NCBI GenBank assembly: GCA_900542045.1
Contig: UQMI01000019.1
Span: forward strand, 1 to 58,932
Origin: an uncultured Blautia sp.
GTDB taxonomy: Bacteria; Bacillota; Clostridia; Lachnospirales; Lachnospiraceae
Direction of reading: 5' to 3'
DNA length: 58,932 nucleotides
Below are positions 42,201 through 49,582 of the stretch, in pieces. Each line of letters opens with the position of its first letter. Within the stretch, counting starts at the first letter, position 1. Below the pieces are notes generated by a model. That model did not search any database. It had not been told where the DNA came from and was given only the letters and a program-made list of their open reading frames with translations. A program made the position numbers and the translations under genes.

Positions 42201-43330
42201 AGTTCCATGGAAGCAATCTGCTCCTGAAGCGTGGCTTTCTGCTGCTCCAGAGCTGCTTTGATCGTCTCATAATTCGGATCCTGGGGATCCAGTGCTGCCA
42301 GCTGCTCTTCAATAGCCTGAAGCCCTTCCTGGGCTGCTGTCAGAGCTTCTGTCAGTTCGGTTTCTTTCTGCGCCAGTGCCCCCAGCGCTTCCGTCAGCGC
42401 AGTCAGACCGCTGCGGGTCTCTTCCAGAGCAGTCAGGCCTTCCTGGGCCTGCGCCATGCCTTCTTCCAGCTGGGTCCTGGCTTCCTGCAGCTGGGCTTCT
42501 TTGCTCTCCAGCTGGGAAAGCTGCAGAGACAGTTCTGCCTCTCCCTTCACCAGCTCTCCCTGGGCCTGGTTCAGCCGGGCTTCTCCCTGGCCAATCTGGG
42601 ACGCCATGGATTCTTTTCCGGCATCCAGTTCTTCCTGGCCTTCTTCCAGTTCACTTTTTCCGGAATCGATCTCCTCCTGGGCTTCCTGCAGTTCCTCTTC
42701 CTGCTCGGCAAAGGTCTCATCCAGAGCTTCCATGACCTTCTGGTTCATGGCTTCTACTTTATCCTGCCGGATCAGAACATCCACACTTTCTGTAATGGTT
42801 CCTGTGGTGGACACACTGGCCACACCGGCAATACTTTCCAGTTCCGGCTCGATCTGATCCGTTACATGGTCTGTTACTTCCGCAGCCTCCATTCCATCCA
42901 TTTCCACTGCTGCGATCATCACCGGCAGCATGTCCGGATTCAGCTTCATGATAATGGGCTTGCCCACCGTATCATCCCAGTAGGAACTGATCTGATCCAG
43001 ATTTTCCCGCATTTCTATGGTCACCGAGTCCATATCCGTAGTCTCTTCAAACTGCAGGATGACCAGAGACATGTTTTCTCTGGAAATAGAACTTACATTT
43101 TCAATGCTGCTCACGGTAGCCATAGACTGTTCAATAGGACGGGTCACCACGGTCTCCACAGACTCCGGACTGGCACCGTTATAGGTGGTCATTACCACCG
43201 CATACGGCAGGTTCATGCTGGGCAGCAGATCTGTAGTCATCTTCGTAAAAGATACCACGCCCAGTATCAGAACCAGTACTACCGCCACCACAACGGTATA
43301 GGGTTTCTTTACACTGTACTTTGCTAGCAT
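39260..43330 (-). CDS. RND efflux permease with coiled-coil insertion
   Basis: The 1356-aa protein is an HAE1/AcrB-type RND permease: twelve helices in two halves, ATVSSIENVSSISRENMSLVILQF (residues about 71-94), SGLALGVGMLVDNSIVVIENIYRM for helix 4 with its conserved Asp, and RPIVMTALTTILGLLTMAMG near the end. Residues about 205-520 are a long Glu/Gln/Leu/Ala coiled coil with repeats of the type GQEELDAGKE. Without it the length would be about 1040, the family norm. The insertion may span the cell wall and replace a membrane-fusion protein, since none is encoded here. It probably exports drugs or lipids. Confidence 0.9.
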   Translation of the reverse strand: MLAKYSVKKPYTVVVAVVLVLILGVVSFTKMTTDLLPSMNLPYAVVMTTYNGASPESVETVVTRPIEQSMATVSSIENVSSISRENMSLVILQFEETTDMDSVTIEMRENLDQISSYWDDTVGKPIIMKLNPDMLPVMIAAVEMDGMEAAEVTDHVTDQIEPELESIAGVASVSTTGTITESVDVLIRQDKVEAMNQKVMEALDETFAEQEEELQEAQEEIDSGKSELEEGQEELDAGKESMASQIGQGEARLNQAQGELVKGEAELSLQLSQLESKEAQLQEARTQLEEGMAQAQEGLTALEETRSGLTALTEALGALAQKETELTEALTAAQEGLQAIEEQLAALDPQDPNYETIKAALEQQKATLQEQIASMELAIGQLAEQRTELETQISQITEALGQPDAEGAQSYLEGQITELNGTLQELEASQQELEAGQEQLDAGKAQIESVRAQLEAGQIQSSEALAQLSTQQILASIEMSVAEAKLSTGETALDSAQEQLDAGKEQLEDAREAAREQASLENLITADLVKGILAGENFSMPAGYVTEEGVDYLIRVGDELEGEEDLEDMVILDLNLNGLEPIRLSDVADVTRTDNSDEVYARLNGNPGVMLTIEKQTGYSTGEVTDRLLERIDELESEDSNMHISVLMNQGIYIDLVIDSVLSNMYMGAILAIIILFFFLKDIRPTFVIALSIPISVVAAFVLMYFSGITLNIISLSGLALGVGMLVDNSIVVIENIYRMRREGVPARKAAVEGAQQVAGAIASSTLTTICVFLPIVFTEGITRQLFVDMGLTIAFSLLSSLAVALTLVPMMGAGLLKKAAAKKTPLLDRIQNAYGNSIRFALRYKWGVLAAAVVLLIASGVLIVSKGTSFMPEMESTQATITVTTEKGTLFQETTEQVDQVVAAIDDLEDIESIGAMAGDTSISSLLGGGSNTNSANIYLVLKEDKELSGQELEQEILERTSDLDCEVEVSTQSMDMSALGGSGIQVQIKGQDLDQLQKIAGDVAQIVSDVEGTTEVSDGMEDAEQEYRIVVNKSRAMEHGLTVAQVFQEVNRRLAEASSATTLSDASKDYEVYVRSDQDEELTREDLKDLTIEVTSRDGETEEIRIGDIADFQEAESPQSINRDAQSRYMSVTAQLEDGYNIGLVSRDVEEALADYEIPEGYTVEMIGEDETINDAMGQLYQMLALALVFIYLIMVAQFQSLLSPFIIMFTIPLAFTGGFLGLLLADMEISVIAMIGFVMLSGIIVNNGIVLVDYTNQLRREGMEKREALVQAGKDRLRPIVMTALTTILGLLTMAMGVGMGSEMVQPMAIVTIGGLLYGTLLTLFVVPCIYDLLNRKEYKKDELRLEDTENEQ

Positions 43331-43354
43331 ACGTCACTCTCCCACTCTATTTTC

Positions 43355-43413
43355 TGACCGGCTGGTCAGTCATACTTTCTGTCTATTATACACGCCGTAT
43401 CAGACCCCGTCAA
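43355..43413 (-). promoter_or_regulatory. pump promoter and TetR-type operator
   Basis: TTGACG (43408-43413) and TATAAT (43385-43390) are 17 bases apart on the minus strand. The dyad TGACCGGCTGGTCA at 43355-43368 lies just downstream of the expected transcript start, between promoter and gene. Confidence 0.8.
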
Positions 43414-43506
43414 TCCGAACAGATCCGGCAAGTTCATTTCCGTTCTGCTTTCCCTCACTCTTGCAGAGATTGCAGGATTCCTTACCGTATGATTCTCACC
43501 CCGGTA

Positions 43507-43541
43507 ATTAAAAAAGGAACCCTATCCTGCGACAAGGTTCC
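43507..43541 (-). terminator. terminator of the decarboxylase operon
   Basis: GGAACC and GGTTCC, 14 bases apart, are followed on the minus strand by CCTTTTTTAATTA. It lies 13 bases past the 42-aa gene. Confidence 0.75.
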
Positions 43542-43553
43542 CTGCATTTTATC

Positions 43554-43682
43554 TTATTTATCTTTTTTTCCCAGCTTTCCCATCAGCCAGACAAAGACCA
43601 TAATGATCAGTATGGTGATAAAAATACCACCCATTCCCTTCCACATGATGTCCAGGGAAGCCAAAACATTCTGCATATTCAT
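43554..43682 (-). CDS. 42-aa single-helix protein, gamma-like partner of the beta subunit
   Basis: A frame of 42 codons starts MNMQNVLASLDIMWKGMGGI and continues as one hydrophobic helix ending MGKLGKKDK. AAGGAGG precedes the ATG, 11 bases after the beta-subunit stop. Size and shape match the very short gamma-like subunits that follow sodium-pump decarboxylase beta genes in Lachnospiraceae; OadG proteins proper are about 80 aa or more. It probably anchors or stabilises the membrane complex. Confidence 0.75.
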   Translation of the reverse strand: MNMQNVLASLDIMWKGMGGIFITILIIMVFVWLMGKLGKKDK

Positions 43683-43693
43683 ACGCTACCTCC

Positions 43694-44833
43694 TTATCCC
43701 AAGAACTGGGTAACCAGATTAATAACCATACCTCCGGCAATTACAGATGCGATCTGTCCTGATACGTTGGCACCTACTGCATGCATCAGGATAATGTTGG
43801 TGGGATCCTCTTCCATAGCCATTTTCTGAACTACACGAGAAGACATGGGGAATGCGGAGATTCCGGCACCGCCCACCATGGGGTTGATTTTCTTCTTCAG
43901 GAACAGGTTCATGATCTTAGCCAGAAGTACACCGCCGATGGTATCCATTACGAAGGCAAACAGACCAATGGCCATGATCATGATCGTCTGCGGAGTTACA
44001 AACTGGTCTGCACGCATACTAAAGGAAATGGTAATTCCCAGCAGCAGTGTGATCAGATTTGCCAGATTATTCTGAGCTGTATCAGACAGTGTGCCAAGGA
44101 CACCGCATTCACGGATCAGATTTCCAAACATCAGGAACCCTACCAGAGCAACTGACTGGGGAGCTACCAGGCCAACCACAATCGTAACGCCAATCGGGAA
44201 TGCAATACGCATTTTCTTTGTTACAGAGCTTGGATTGTAATCCATATGGATCTGTCTTTCCTTCTTTGTGGTAACCAGACGGATCGCAAACGGCTGTACG
44301 ATCGGCACCAGTGCCATATACGAATATGCCGCCACTGCAATCGCTCCCACATATTTGGAATCCAGGATCTGAGACACCAGGATAGACGTAGGACCATCAG
44401 CCGCTCCGATAATTCCGATGGACGCTGCGTCCTGCAGATCAAATCCCAATGCGGCTGCCAGAAGGATGGCCGCAAAGATACCAAACTGTGCGCCTGCTCC
44501 AAAGAGGAACATCAGCGGATTGGAAAGCAGCGGACCAAAATCAATCATGGCGCCGATTCCGATAAACAGAAGGATCGGCATTGCTTCTGAAGCATCAATA
44601 CCCACGTTAAACAGCCACTCAATAATACCGTGGGCCTCAATTCCTCCCTGCAGTGTCTGATCCAGCACACCGGACAGAGGAAGATTCACCAGAATAGCGC
44701 CAAATCCCATGGGAAGAAGAAGGGATGGCTCATATTCCTTCACCACTGCCAGCCAGATAAGCACAATACCTACTACATACATGACAAGCTGCTGCCAGGT
44801 CAGTGCCAGTATGCCTTCAACTAGAAATTCCAT
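43694..44833 (-). CDS. oadB: sodium-translocating decarboxylase beta subunit
   Basis: The 379-aa protein has about nine helices and OadB/GcdB/MmdB signatures: GFGAILVNLPLSG, GIGAMIDFGPLLSNP, SIGIIGAADGPTSILVS (the sodium-binding Asp region) and GAGISAFPMSSRVVQ. It carries sodium out as a carboxybiotin intermediate is decarboxylated. No alpha (carboxyltransferase) or biotin-carrier gene is in the window, so the substrate of the pump cannot be told. GGAGGAG precedes the ATG. The leader carries a yybP-ykoY riboswitch and terminator, which makes manganese a probable control signal. Confidence 0.9.
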   Translation of the reverse strand: MEFLVEGILALTWQQLVMYVVGIVLIWLAVVKEYEPSLLLPMGFGAILVNLPLSGVLDQTLQGGIEAHGIIEWLFNVGIDASEAMPILLFIGIGAMIDFGPLLSNPLMFLFGAGAQFGIFAAILLAAALGFDLQDAASIGIIGAADGPTSILVSQILDSKYVGAIAVAAYSYMALVPIVQPFAIRLVTTKKERQIHMDYNPSSVTKKMRIAFPIGVTIVVGLVAPQSVALVGFLMFGNLIRECGVLGTLSDTAQNNLANLITLLLGITISFSMRADQFVTPQTIMIMAIGLFAFVMDTIGGVLLAKIMNLFLKKKINPMVGGAGISAFPMSSRVVQKMAMEEDPTNIILMHAVGANVSGQIASVIAGGMVINLVTQFLG

Positions 44834-44869
44834 TCTCTACTCCTCCAGTAAAATATTTAGTGATGCCGC

Positions 44870-44927
44870 CAAAGAAAAAGACTTTTATTACAGCATTGCA
44901 TAGACAGGATACTGTAATAAAAGTCTT
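44870..44927 (-). terminator. riboswitch-controlled terminator before oadB
   Basis: Perfect 16-bp arms (AAGACTTTTATTACAG and complement) with an 18-base loop are followed on the minus strand by TTTTCTTT. The left arm is also the 3' strand of the aptamer's closing stem. Confidence 0.9.
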
Positions 44928-45056
44928 GCTATTTCAATTTTCTGCGGATGCCGTCTCTCGGACTGCATCGTTCTGTCGCAGGAAAATCCATCTCCGGTCA
45001 TCCGCCGCGAAAAACGGCAAAGATATCCGAAATTATGGCAGCTACTCCCTTTTATC
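44917..45056 (-). ncRNA. yybP-ykoY (manganese) riboswitch
   Basis: On the minus strand the leader begins AAAAGGGAGTAGCTGCC and ends ATAGCAAGACTTTT, matching the two hallmark ends of the yybP-ykoY class (GGGGAGUAGC at the 5' side; GCAAGACYUUU at the 3' side), with the closing stem AAAAG/CTTTT. Between them lie stems such as GCGGATG/CATCCGC. The aptamer end overlaps the terminator at 44870-44927, so binding of Mn2+ should free downstream oadB from termination. The class normally controls manganese exporters and P-type ATPases. Confidence 0.8.
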
Positions 45057-45062
45057 TGGATA

Positions 45063-45092
45063 ATTATAATTCCGGGAAGGGGGTTCTGTCAA
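45063..45092 (-). promoter_or_regulatory. promoter of the riboswitch-oadB transcript
   Basis: A perfect TTGACA (45087-45092) and perfect TATAAT (45063-45068) are 18 bases apart on the minus strand, starting 6 bases beyond the asd stop. Confidence 0.8.
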
Positions 45093-45097
45093 CCAAT

Positions 45098-46183
45098 TTA
45101 TTTTTTATTGATGTAGCCTTTTGCCTTCAGGGTTTCTGCACAGAGAACCGCTCCGCCGGCTGCTCCGCGGACTGTATTGTGGGACAGACCAATAAATTTG
45201 AAATCGTATACGGTGTCTTCTCTCAGACGTCCTACCGATACGCCCATACCGTTCTCATAGTTCACATCTTCTGTTACCTGGGGACGATTGTCCTCTTCCA
45301 GATACTGGATGAACTGCTTCGGCGCACTGGGAAGCTCCAGCTCCTGCGGAATGCCTCTGAAATCTTTTAACGCCTGGATCAGCTGCTCTTTCGTCGGTTT
45401 CTTACGGAATTTCACAAATACGGCTGCGGTATGTCCATTCAGTACCGGCACACGCACGCACTGGCAGGTGATCACTGGCTCTGTTGCCGGCACGATCACG
45501 CCGTCTTCCAGTTTTCCCCAGAGCTTCAGCGGCTCTTTCTCGCTCTTCTCTTCTTCTCCGCCGATATAGGGAATGATGTTATGCTCCATCTCCGGCCAGT
45601 CTTTGAATGTCTTGCCCGCACCGGAAATTGCCTGATAGGTGGTGGCCACTACTTCATATGGCTCAAATTCCTTCCACGCAGTCAGTACCGGCGCATAGCT
45701 CTGGATGGAACAGTTGGGCTTTACAGCCACAAATCCTCTGGTTGTGCCCAGACGCTTCTTCTGGTATTCGATCACATCAAAATGCTCCGGATTGATCTCC
45801 GGCACAACCATGGGCACATCCGGTGTCCATCTGTGGGCACTGTTATTGGAAACCACCGGCGTCTCTGTCCTGGCATATTCTTCCTCGATGGCCTTGATCT
45901 CATCCTTGGACATATCTACGGCAGAGAACACAAAGTCTACGGTGGAAGCTACCTTTTCCACTTCATTGACATTCATGACCACGATCTTCTTTACCGCTTC
46001 CGGCATGGGCGTATCCATCTTCCAGCGTCCGCCCACAGCTTCTTCATAAGTCTTGCCTGCACTTCTGGCACTGGCTGCCAGGGTCACAACTTCAAACCAT
46101 GGATGATTCTCCAGCAGGGAGATAAATCTCTGTCCAACCATACCTGTGGCACCTAAAATACCGACTCTCAGCTTCTCACTCAT
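45098..46183 (-). CDS. asd: aspartate-semialdehyde dehydrogenase
   Basis: The protein (361 aa) opens with VGILGATGMVGQRF, the nucleotide loop, and has the active-site Cys in VKPNCSIQSYAPVLTAW, followed by AISGAGKTF and the substrate-binding CQCVRVPVLNGHTAA. It is of the archaeal/fungal-like class in which Cys sits in the PNCS motif. It reduces aspartyl phosphate to the semialdehyde for lysine, threonine and methionine synthesis. GAGGAG precedes the ATG. No lysine riboswitch is seen in the 108 bases before it. argH lies upstream in the same direction. Confidence 0.9.
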   Translation of the reverse strand: MSEKLRVGILGATGMVGQRFISLLENHPWFEVVTLAASARSAGKTYEEAVGGRWKMDTPMPEAVKKIVVMNVNEVEKVASTVDFVFSAVDMSKDEIKAIEEEYARTETPVVSNNSAHRWTPDVPMVVPEINPEHFDVIEYQKKRLGTTRGFVAVKPNCSIQSYAPVLTAWKEFEPYEVVATTYQAISGAGKTFKDWPEMEHNIIPYIGGEEEKSEKEPLKLWGKLEDGVIVPATEPVITCQCVRVPVLNGHTAAVFVKFRKKPTKEQLIQALKDFRGIPQELELPSAPKQFIQYLEEDNRPQVTEDVNYENGMGVSVGRLREDTVYDFKFIGLSHNTVRGAAGGAVLCAETLKAKGYINKK

Positions 46184-46291
46184 AATAACTTCTCCTCACT
46201 CTCTGTTATTGTCTTTTATAGACGCACATTTGTCTTTTCAGTAAATACTAAACCAATTTACGAAAAAATGCAAGTGTTTTTTCCAGTTTTT

Positions 46292-47668
46292 TTATTTTTT
46301 CAGATATTCTTCGTAGCAGAAAATAGCTTCTTCCATGGCCTTTCTGCCCGGCGCCCCTTTGGTGAGCCGCTTCTCCACACAGGTTTTCATGCTGATAGCC
46401 TCATAGATGTCCTCCTGGAACACCGGGCTGATCTCCCGGTACTCTTCCAGAGACAGTTCATCCAGAGAAATCCCCTTCTCGATGCAGCGCAGCACCAGCT
46501 GTCCCACGATCCCGTGGGCATCCCGGAATGCCACGCCATGGTTCACCAGATAATCCGCCGCATCTGTGGCATTGGTAAATCCATTTCTGGCACTTGCCTC
46601 CATTCTGTCTTTCCGGAACTGCATGGTGGAAATCATTCCGGTAAACAGTGCCAGACAGCCCTTCACCGTGTCAATGGCATCAAAGGTCAGCTCCTTGTCT
46701 TCCTGCATATCTTTGTTGTAGGCAAGGGGCAGTCCTTTCATAGTCGTCAGCAGAGACACCAGAGCACCGTAAACACGGCCGGTCTTTCCACGCACCAGTT
46801 CAGCAATGTCCGGGTTCTTTTTCTGGGGCATGATGGAACTTCCGGTGCTGTAGGAATCGTCCAGCTCCACAAACTGATACTCATTGGAATTCCACAGGAT
46901 GATTTCTTCACAGAACCGGCTCAGATGCATCATGATGGTGGCCATGGCTGAAAGCAGCTCGATGACATAATCCCGGTCAGATACGGAATCCATGCTGTTT
47001 CTGGTGGCCTCGTCAAATCCCAGAAGAGACGCCGTGTATTCCCGGTCCAGCGGATACGTGGTGCCGGCCAGGGCCCCCGCTCCCAGCGGACAGGTATTCA
47101 TCCGGCGGCGGATGTCAGCCAGACGGCTTCTGTCCCGGTAAAACATTTCAAAGTACGCCCCCATATGATGAGCCAGGGTAATGGGCTGCGCCTTCTGCAG
47201 ATGGGTAAATCCGGGCATGTATGTCTCCGTATTCTCTTTCATGATCACCAGAAGCTCTTCCAGCAGACTTTTCAGCAGTTCATCCATTTCTCCGATTTCA
47301 TCCCGCACATACAGCTTCATATCCAGAGCCACCTGATCGTTGCGGCTTCTGCCTGTATGCAGCTTCTTTCCCGCTTCTCCAATACGGTCAATAAGGTTTG
47401 CTTCCACAAAGCTGTGGATATCCTCATACTGCTCTGTGATCTCCAGCGTTCCATTCTTCACATCTTCCAGTATCCCGGCAAGACCATCCAGGATCTGTCC
47501 CTTTTCCTCTTCTGTCAGGATTCCCTGCTTTGCCAGCATCTTTACATGGGCCATGCTTCCCCGGATATCCTGCTCATAAAACTTCTGGTCAAATGAAATC
47601 GATGCATTGAAATTATAAACCAACTGATCCGTTTCCTTGGTGAAACGGCCTCCCCACAACTGTGCCAT
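46292..47668 (-). CDS. argH: argininosuccinate lyase
   Basis: The 458-aa protein begins AQLWGGRFTKETDQLVYNFN, has HTGRSRNDQVALDMKLY, GFTHLQKAQPITLAHH and the fumarase/lyase signature GSSIMPQKKNPD with the catalytic Ser. It splits argininosuccinate into arginine and fumarate in the cytoplasm. The ATG at 47668 has GGAGG six bases upstream; the longer upstream frame has no family match. No other arginine gene is adjacent, so it is a lone final step here. Confidence 0.95.
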   Translation of the reverse strand: MAQLWGGRFTKETDQLVYNFNASISFDQKFYEQDIRGSMAHVKMLAKQGILTEEEKGQILDGLAGILEDVKNGTLEITEQYEDIHSFVEANLIDRIGEAGKKLHTGRSRNDQVALDMKLYVRDEIGEMDELLKSLLEELLVIMKENTETYMPGFTHLQKAQPITLAHHMGAYFEMFYRDRSRLADIRRRMNTCPLGAGALAGTTYPLDREYTASLLGFDEATRNSMDSVSDRDYVIELLSAMATIMMHLSRFCEEIILWNSNEYQFVELDDSYSTGSSIMPQKKNPDIAELVRGKTGRVYGALVSLLTTMKGLPLAYNKDMQEDKELTFDAIDTVKGCLALFTGMISTMQFRKDRMEASARNGFTNATDAADYLVNHGVAFRDAHGIVGQLVLRCIEKGISLDELSLEEYREISPVFQEDIYEAISMKTCVEKRLTKGAPGRKAMEEAIFCYEEYLKK

Positions 47669-47785
47669 CTCTATCCTCCGTTCCCTGCGTCTGTCATCTG
47701 CAGACAGACCACAGCGTTTGTAATTTGTCGTATCAAGTATCAGCGACAGTGTACCACAAAAAAATTTTTTTGAAAAGAGCAAGGC

Positions 47786-47931
47786 ATAAAAAGAATCCTG
47801 CACCGCAGGATTCTCCGCCTGCGGCGGGTTGCTTTTGGCAACATGCTTCTTTTCCGCCGCAGTGCGATCCACGCGGAGCGTTTTTGTGTGATAGGAAAGT
47901 CAGAGCAGAATGTTCTACTTTCCTATCACAC
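47786..47931 (-). other. hairpin-rich intergenic element with terminator
   Basis: Three structures lie in a row. Perfect 15-bp arms (GTGTGATAGGAAAGT and complement) occupy 47886-47931. A GC-rich middle holds GTTGC/GCAAC and CCGCC/GGCGG stems. A 10-bp hairpin, AGAATCCTGC/GCAGGATTCT at 47792-47814, runs into TTTTT on the minus strand. The last is a good terminator. The whole could be a small structured RNA of about 145 bases or an intergenic repeat unit. No coding frame fits. Confidence 0.5.
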
Positions 47932-47932
47932 G

Positions 47933-47957
47933 AAAAAGGAGCCCCGAAAGGCTCCGT
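47933..47957 (-). terminator. terminator of the second URO-D family gene
   Basis: GGAGCC and GGCTCC around CCGAAA, then TTTTT on the minus strand, 15 bases past the stop at 47972. Confidence 0.85.
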
Positions 47958-47971
47958 TTTCAGCATATTTT

Positions 47972-49204
47972 TTATTTGTAGCTTCCGTATTTCATTGTGG
48001 TCTCATACCAGACATCGAAGTTCTCTTCCTTGTATTCATCGATGACAATAGAGGTATCCATGATAAATCCGCCGCCCGGCGCACATACATCCAGCATTCT
48101 CTTGGTCTTCTCGATAATGTCCTCTTTCTTGCCATAGATCAGGTCTGCAGTAGGCAGGTTGCCGCAGATGCAGGCGGTGTCACCCAGAATCTTCTTTGCT
48201 TTGGCGATATCCACCTCTTCAAACATGTAGATACATTTTCCCTTGGGAACCTGTTTCAGGATTTCCAGACGGGTATTATATGGTCCCTCACAGAATACAT
48301 AAGGAATCATATCACAGGCAATGATTTCCTCTATCACGCGATAAAGGGACGGCCAGTAGAATTTCTCGTAGGTTTCATTGCTCATCATGATATCTGTGCC
48401 GCCGTGGAGTGGCATGAAGACATATTTCACACCGGCAGCTTTCAGGCCGTGCACATTCTTCACTGCAAGGTCCGTAAAGAAATCAATGGCAGCCAGTACC
48501 TTCTCCGGCACCTCGAAAATATCCATCGGCACGTTGATATAGCCCCGCAGATTATCCGCCAGCATGTCGTAAGGAGCGTTCTGTCCCAGCGTACATCCCG
48601 GAGGCGTCTCCAGCTCTACCGCCAGATTCGTCAGCTCGCCCTGAGCGGCTACCCACTCATTGGCTTTGGTTCCGGCTTCCATCAGAGCCAACAACGCTTC
48701 TTTTACTTCCGGATCGGCGAAAGCACCAAAGGAAGCGTAATGTCCGAACTCCACCACATCCTGAAAGCTGGCTTTTGCCAGACCTTTCAGTCTTTTGTGT
48801 CTGCGGGGATAAACCTTGGTCATGAAGAACTTGGACGGATCCTGAAGAAACTCATCGTATTCCTCCATCTGCAGATACGTAATATCGTTGATCTGATAAC
48901 CGGAATCACGGCTTAAACGTCCGCTGGGGCCCGGCCAGTTAATCGCTGCCGAATCCAGTGCCTCCAGCACCTTGATGGGATAAGCAGCCGGATTCCAATG
49001 CAAATCGATCTCATACTTGGTAAGGAAATGGGCCATTCCCGGTTTCATATTCCGAAGATCCATCAAGCCTTCATACATACTGATACCACTGGCCTGTACA
49101 TAGGAACCATAGCCAAATTTCGGCGCAAACGGAACCCGATCCCCCTCTGTCAAAGCCACCGCAGCATTCACACGCGCCTGTTTTTCCTCAAATTTACCTG
49201 CCAT
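47972..49204 (-). CDS. uroporphyrinogen decarboxylase (URO-D) family protein
   Basis: The 410-aa protein is a second, distant member of the URO-D family. Features are FAPKFGYGSYVQASGISMYEG near the start, FMPLHGGTDIMMSNETYEKFYWPSL, YVFCEGPYNTRLEIL and CICGNLPTADLIYG. The Cys in FCEG sits where methyltransferase relatives hold zinc (H-x-C), so it may be a metal-dependent methyl transfer enzyme, unlike the homologue at 16048-17247. No corrinoid protein or activase is nearby. It has AAGGAGGAGG before its ATG, an extended -10 box at 49248-49253 and its own terminator, so it forms a single-gene unit. Confidence 0.75.
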   Translation of the reverse strand: MAGKFEEKQARVNAAVALTEGDRVPFAPKFGYGSYVQASGISMYEGLMDLRNMKPGMAHFLTKYEIDLHWNPAAYPIKVLEALDSAAINWPGPSGRLSRDSGYQINDITYLQMEEYDEFLQDPSKFFMTKVYPRRHKRLKGLAKASFQDVVEFGHYASFGAFADPEVKEALLALMEAGTKANEWVAAQGELTNLAVELETPPGCTLGQNAPYDMLADNLRGYINVPMDIFEVPEKVLAAIDFFTDLAVKNVHGLKAAGVKYVFMPLHGGTDIMMSNETYEKFYWPSLYRVIEEIIACDMIPYVFCEGPYNTRLEILKQVPKGKCIYMFEEVDIAKAKKILGDTACICGNLPTADLIYGKKEDIIEKTKRMLDVCAPGGGFIMDTSIVIDEYKEENFDVWYETTMKYGSYK

Positions 49205-49393
49205 AAAAAACCTCCTCCTTGAAATTTGCTAGTTTAACCTCCGTTTTATCATAGCAACTTTCGTTACACATCATATACATTGTAAACAAATTTTGTATAA
49301 AATTCAATCATATTTTTTATATTTAACACAATTTTTATATATTTTTCAGACGGAAATATTTCAATATTTTGCCGGCTGTTTTCCGAAATTTTC
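49205..49393. other. AT-rich upstream region of the URO-D gene
   Basis: Very AT-rich spacer. On the minus strand TGCTATGAT at 49248-49256 is an extended -10 box for the URO-D gene; the -35 is weak. I see no other element. Confidence 0.4.
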
Positions 49394-49422
49394 TTGACTT
49401 ATCCTGGAGCTTATGGTATTTT
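49394..49422 (+). promoter_or_regulatory. promoter of the DUF2325 gene
   Basis: TTGACT (49394-49399) and TATTTT (49417-49422) are 17 bases apart. The first inverted-repeat operator begins at the expected transcript start. Confidence 0.65.
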
Positions 49423-49428
49423 ATTCTT

Positions 49429-49516
49429 AGTTAGTTTATGCTAACTATTGTCCCTGCGGTTTCTTCTATAGAAGAAAACCGCTTATTTCAGATCTGACAG
49501 TTAGTTCATTCTAACT
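49429..49516 (+). promoter_or_regulatory. two metal-regulator-like operators around a leader hairpin
   Basis: AGTTAGTTTATGCTAACT (49429-49446) and AGTTAGTTCATTCTAACT (49499-49516) are dyads of the same design, AGTTAG-6-CTAACT. Between them lies the hairpin GCGGTTT...AAACCGC (49456-49482). The dyads recall DtxR/IdeR-type iron or manganese operators, which fits the metal-transport setting; the regulator is not in the window. Confidence 0.6.
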
Positions 49517-49582
49517 TATTGTAAAAAGCTGTTTTACCATGCGGCAGGTATATCTGCTTTTTCGCAAAGGAGGTTCGATTCC

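Noticed and set aside
41760..42730. The repetitive DNA in the pump gene as a tandem repeat or CRISPR-like array
   Set aside because: Repeats are irregular in length and sequence, follow codon phase, and encode a coiled coil.
42376..42857. Long plus-strand frames rich in Pro/Ser opposite the pump gene
   Set aside because: They are complements of the repetitive coiled-coil codons and encode low-complexity sequence.
46184..46291. Possible lysine riboswitch before asd
   Set aside because: The space is only 108 bases and lacks the conserved lysine aptamer blocks.
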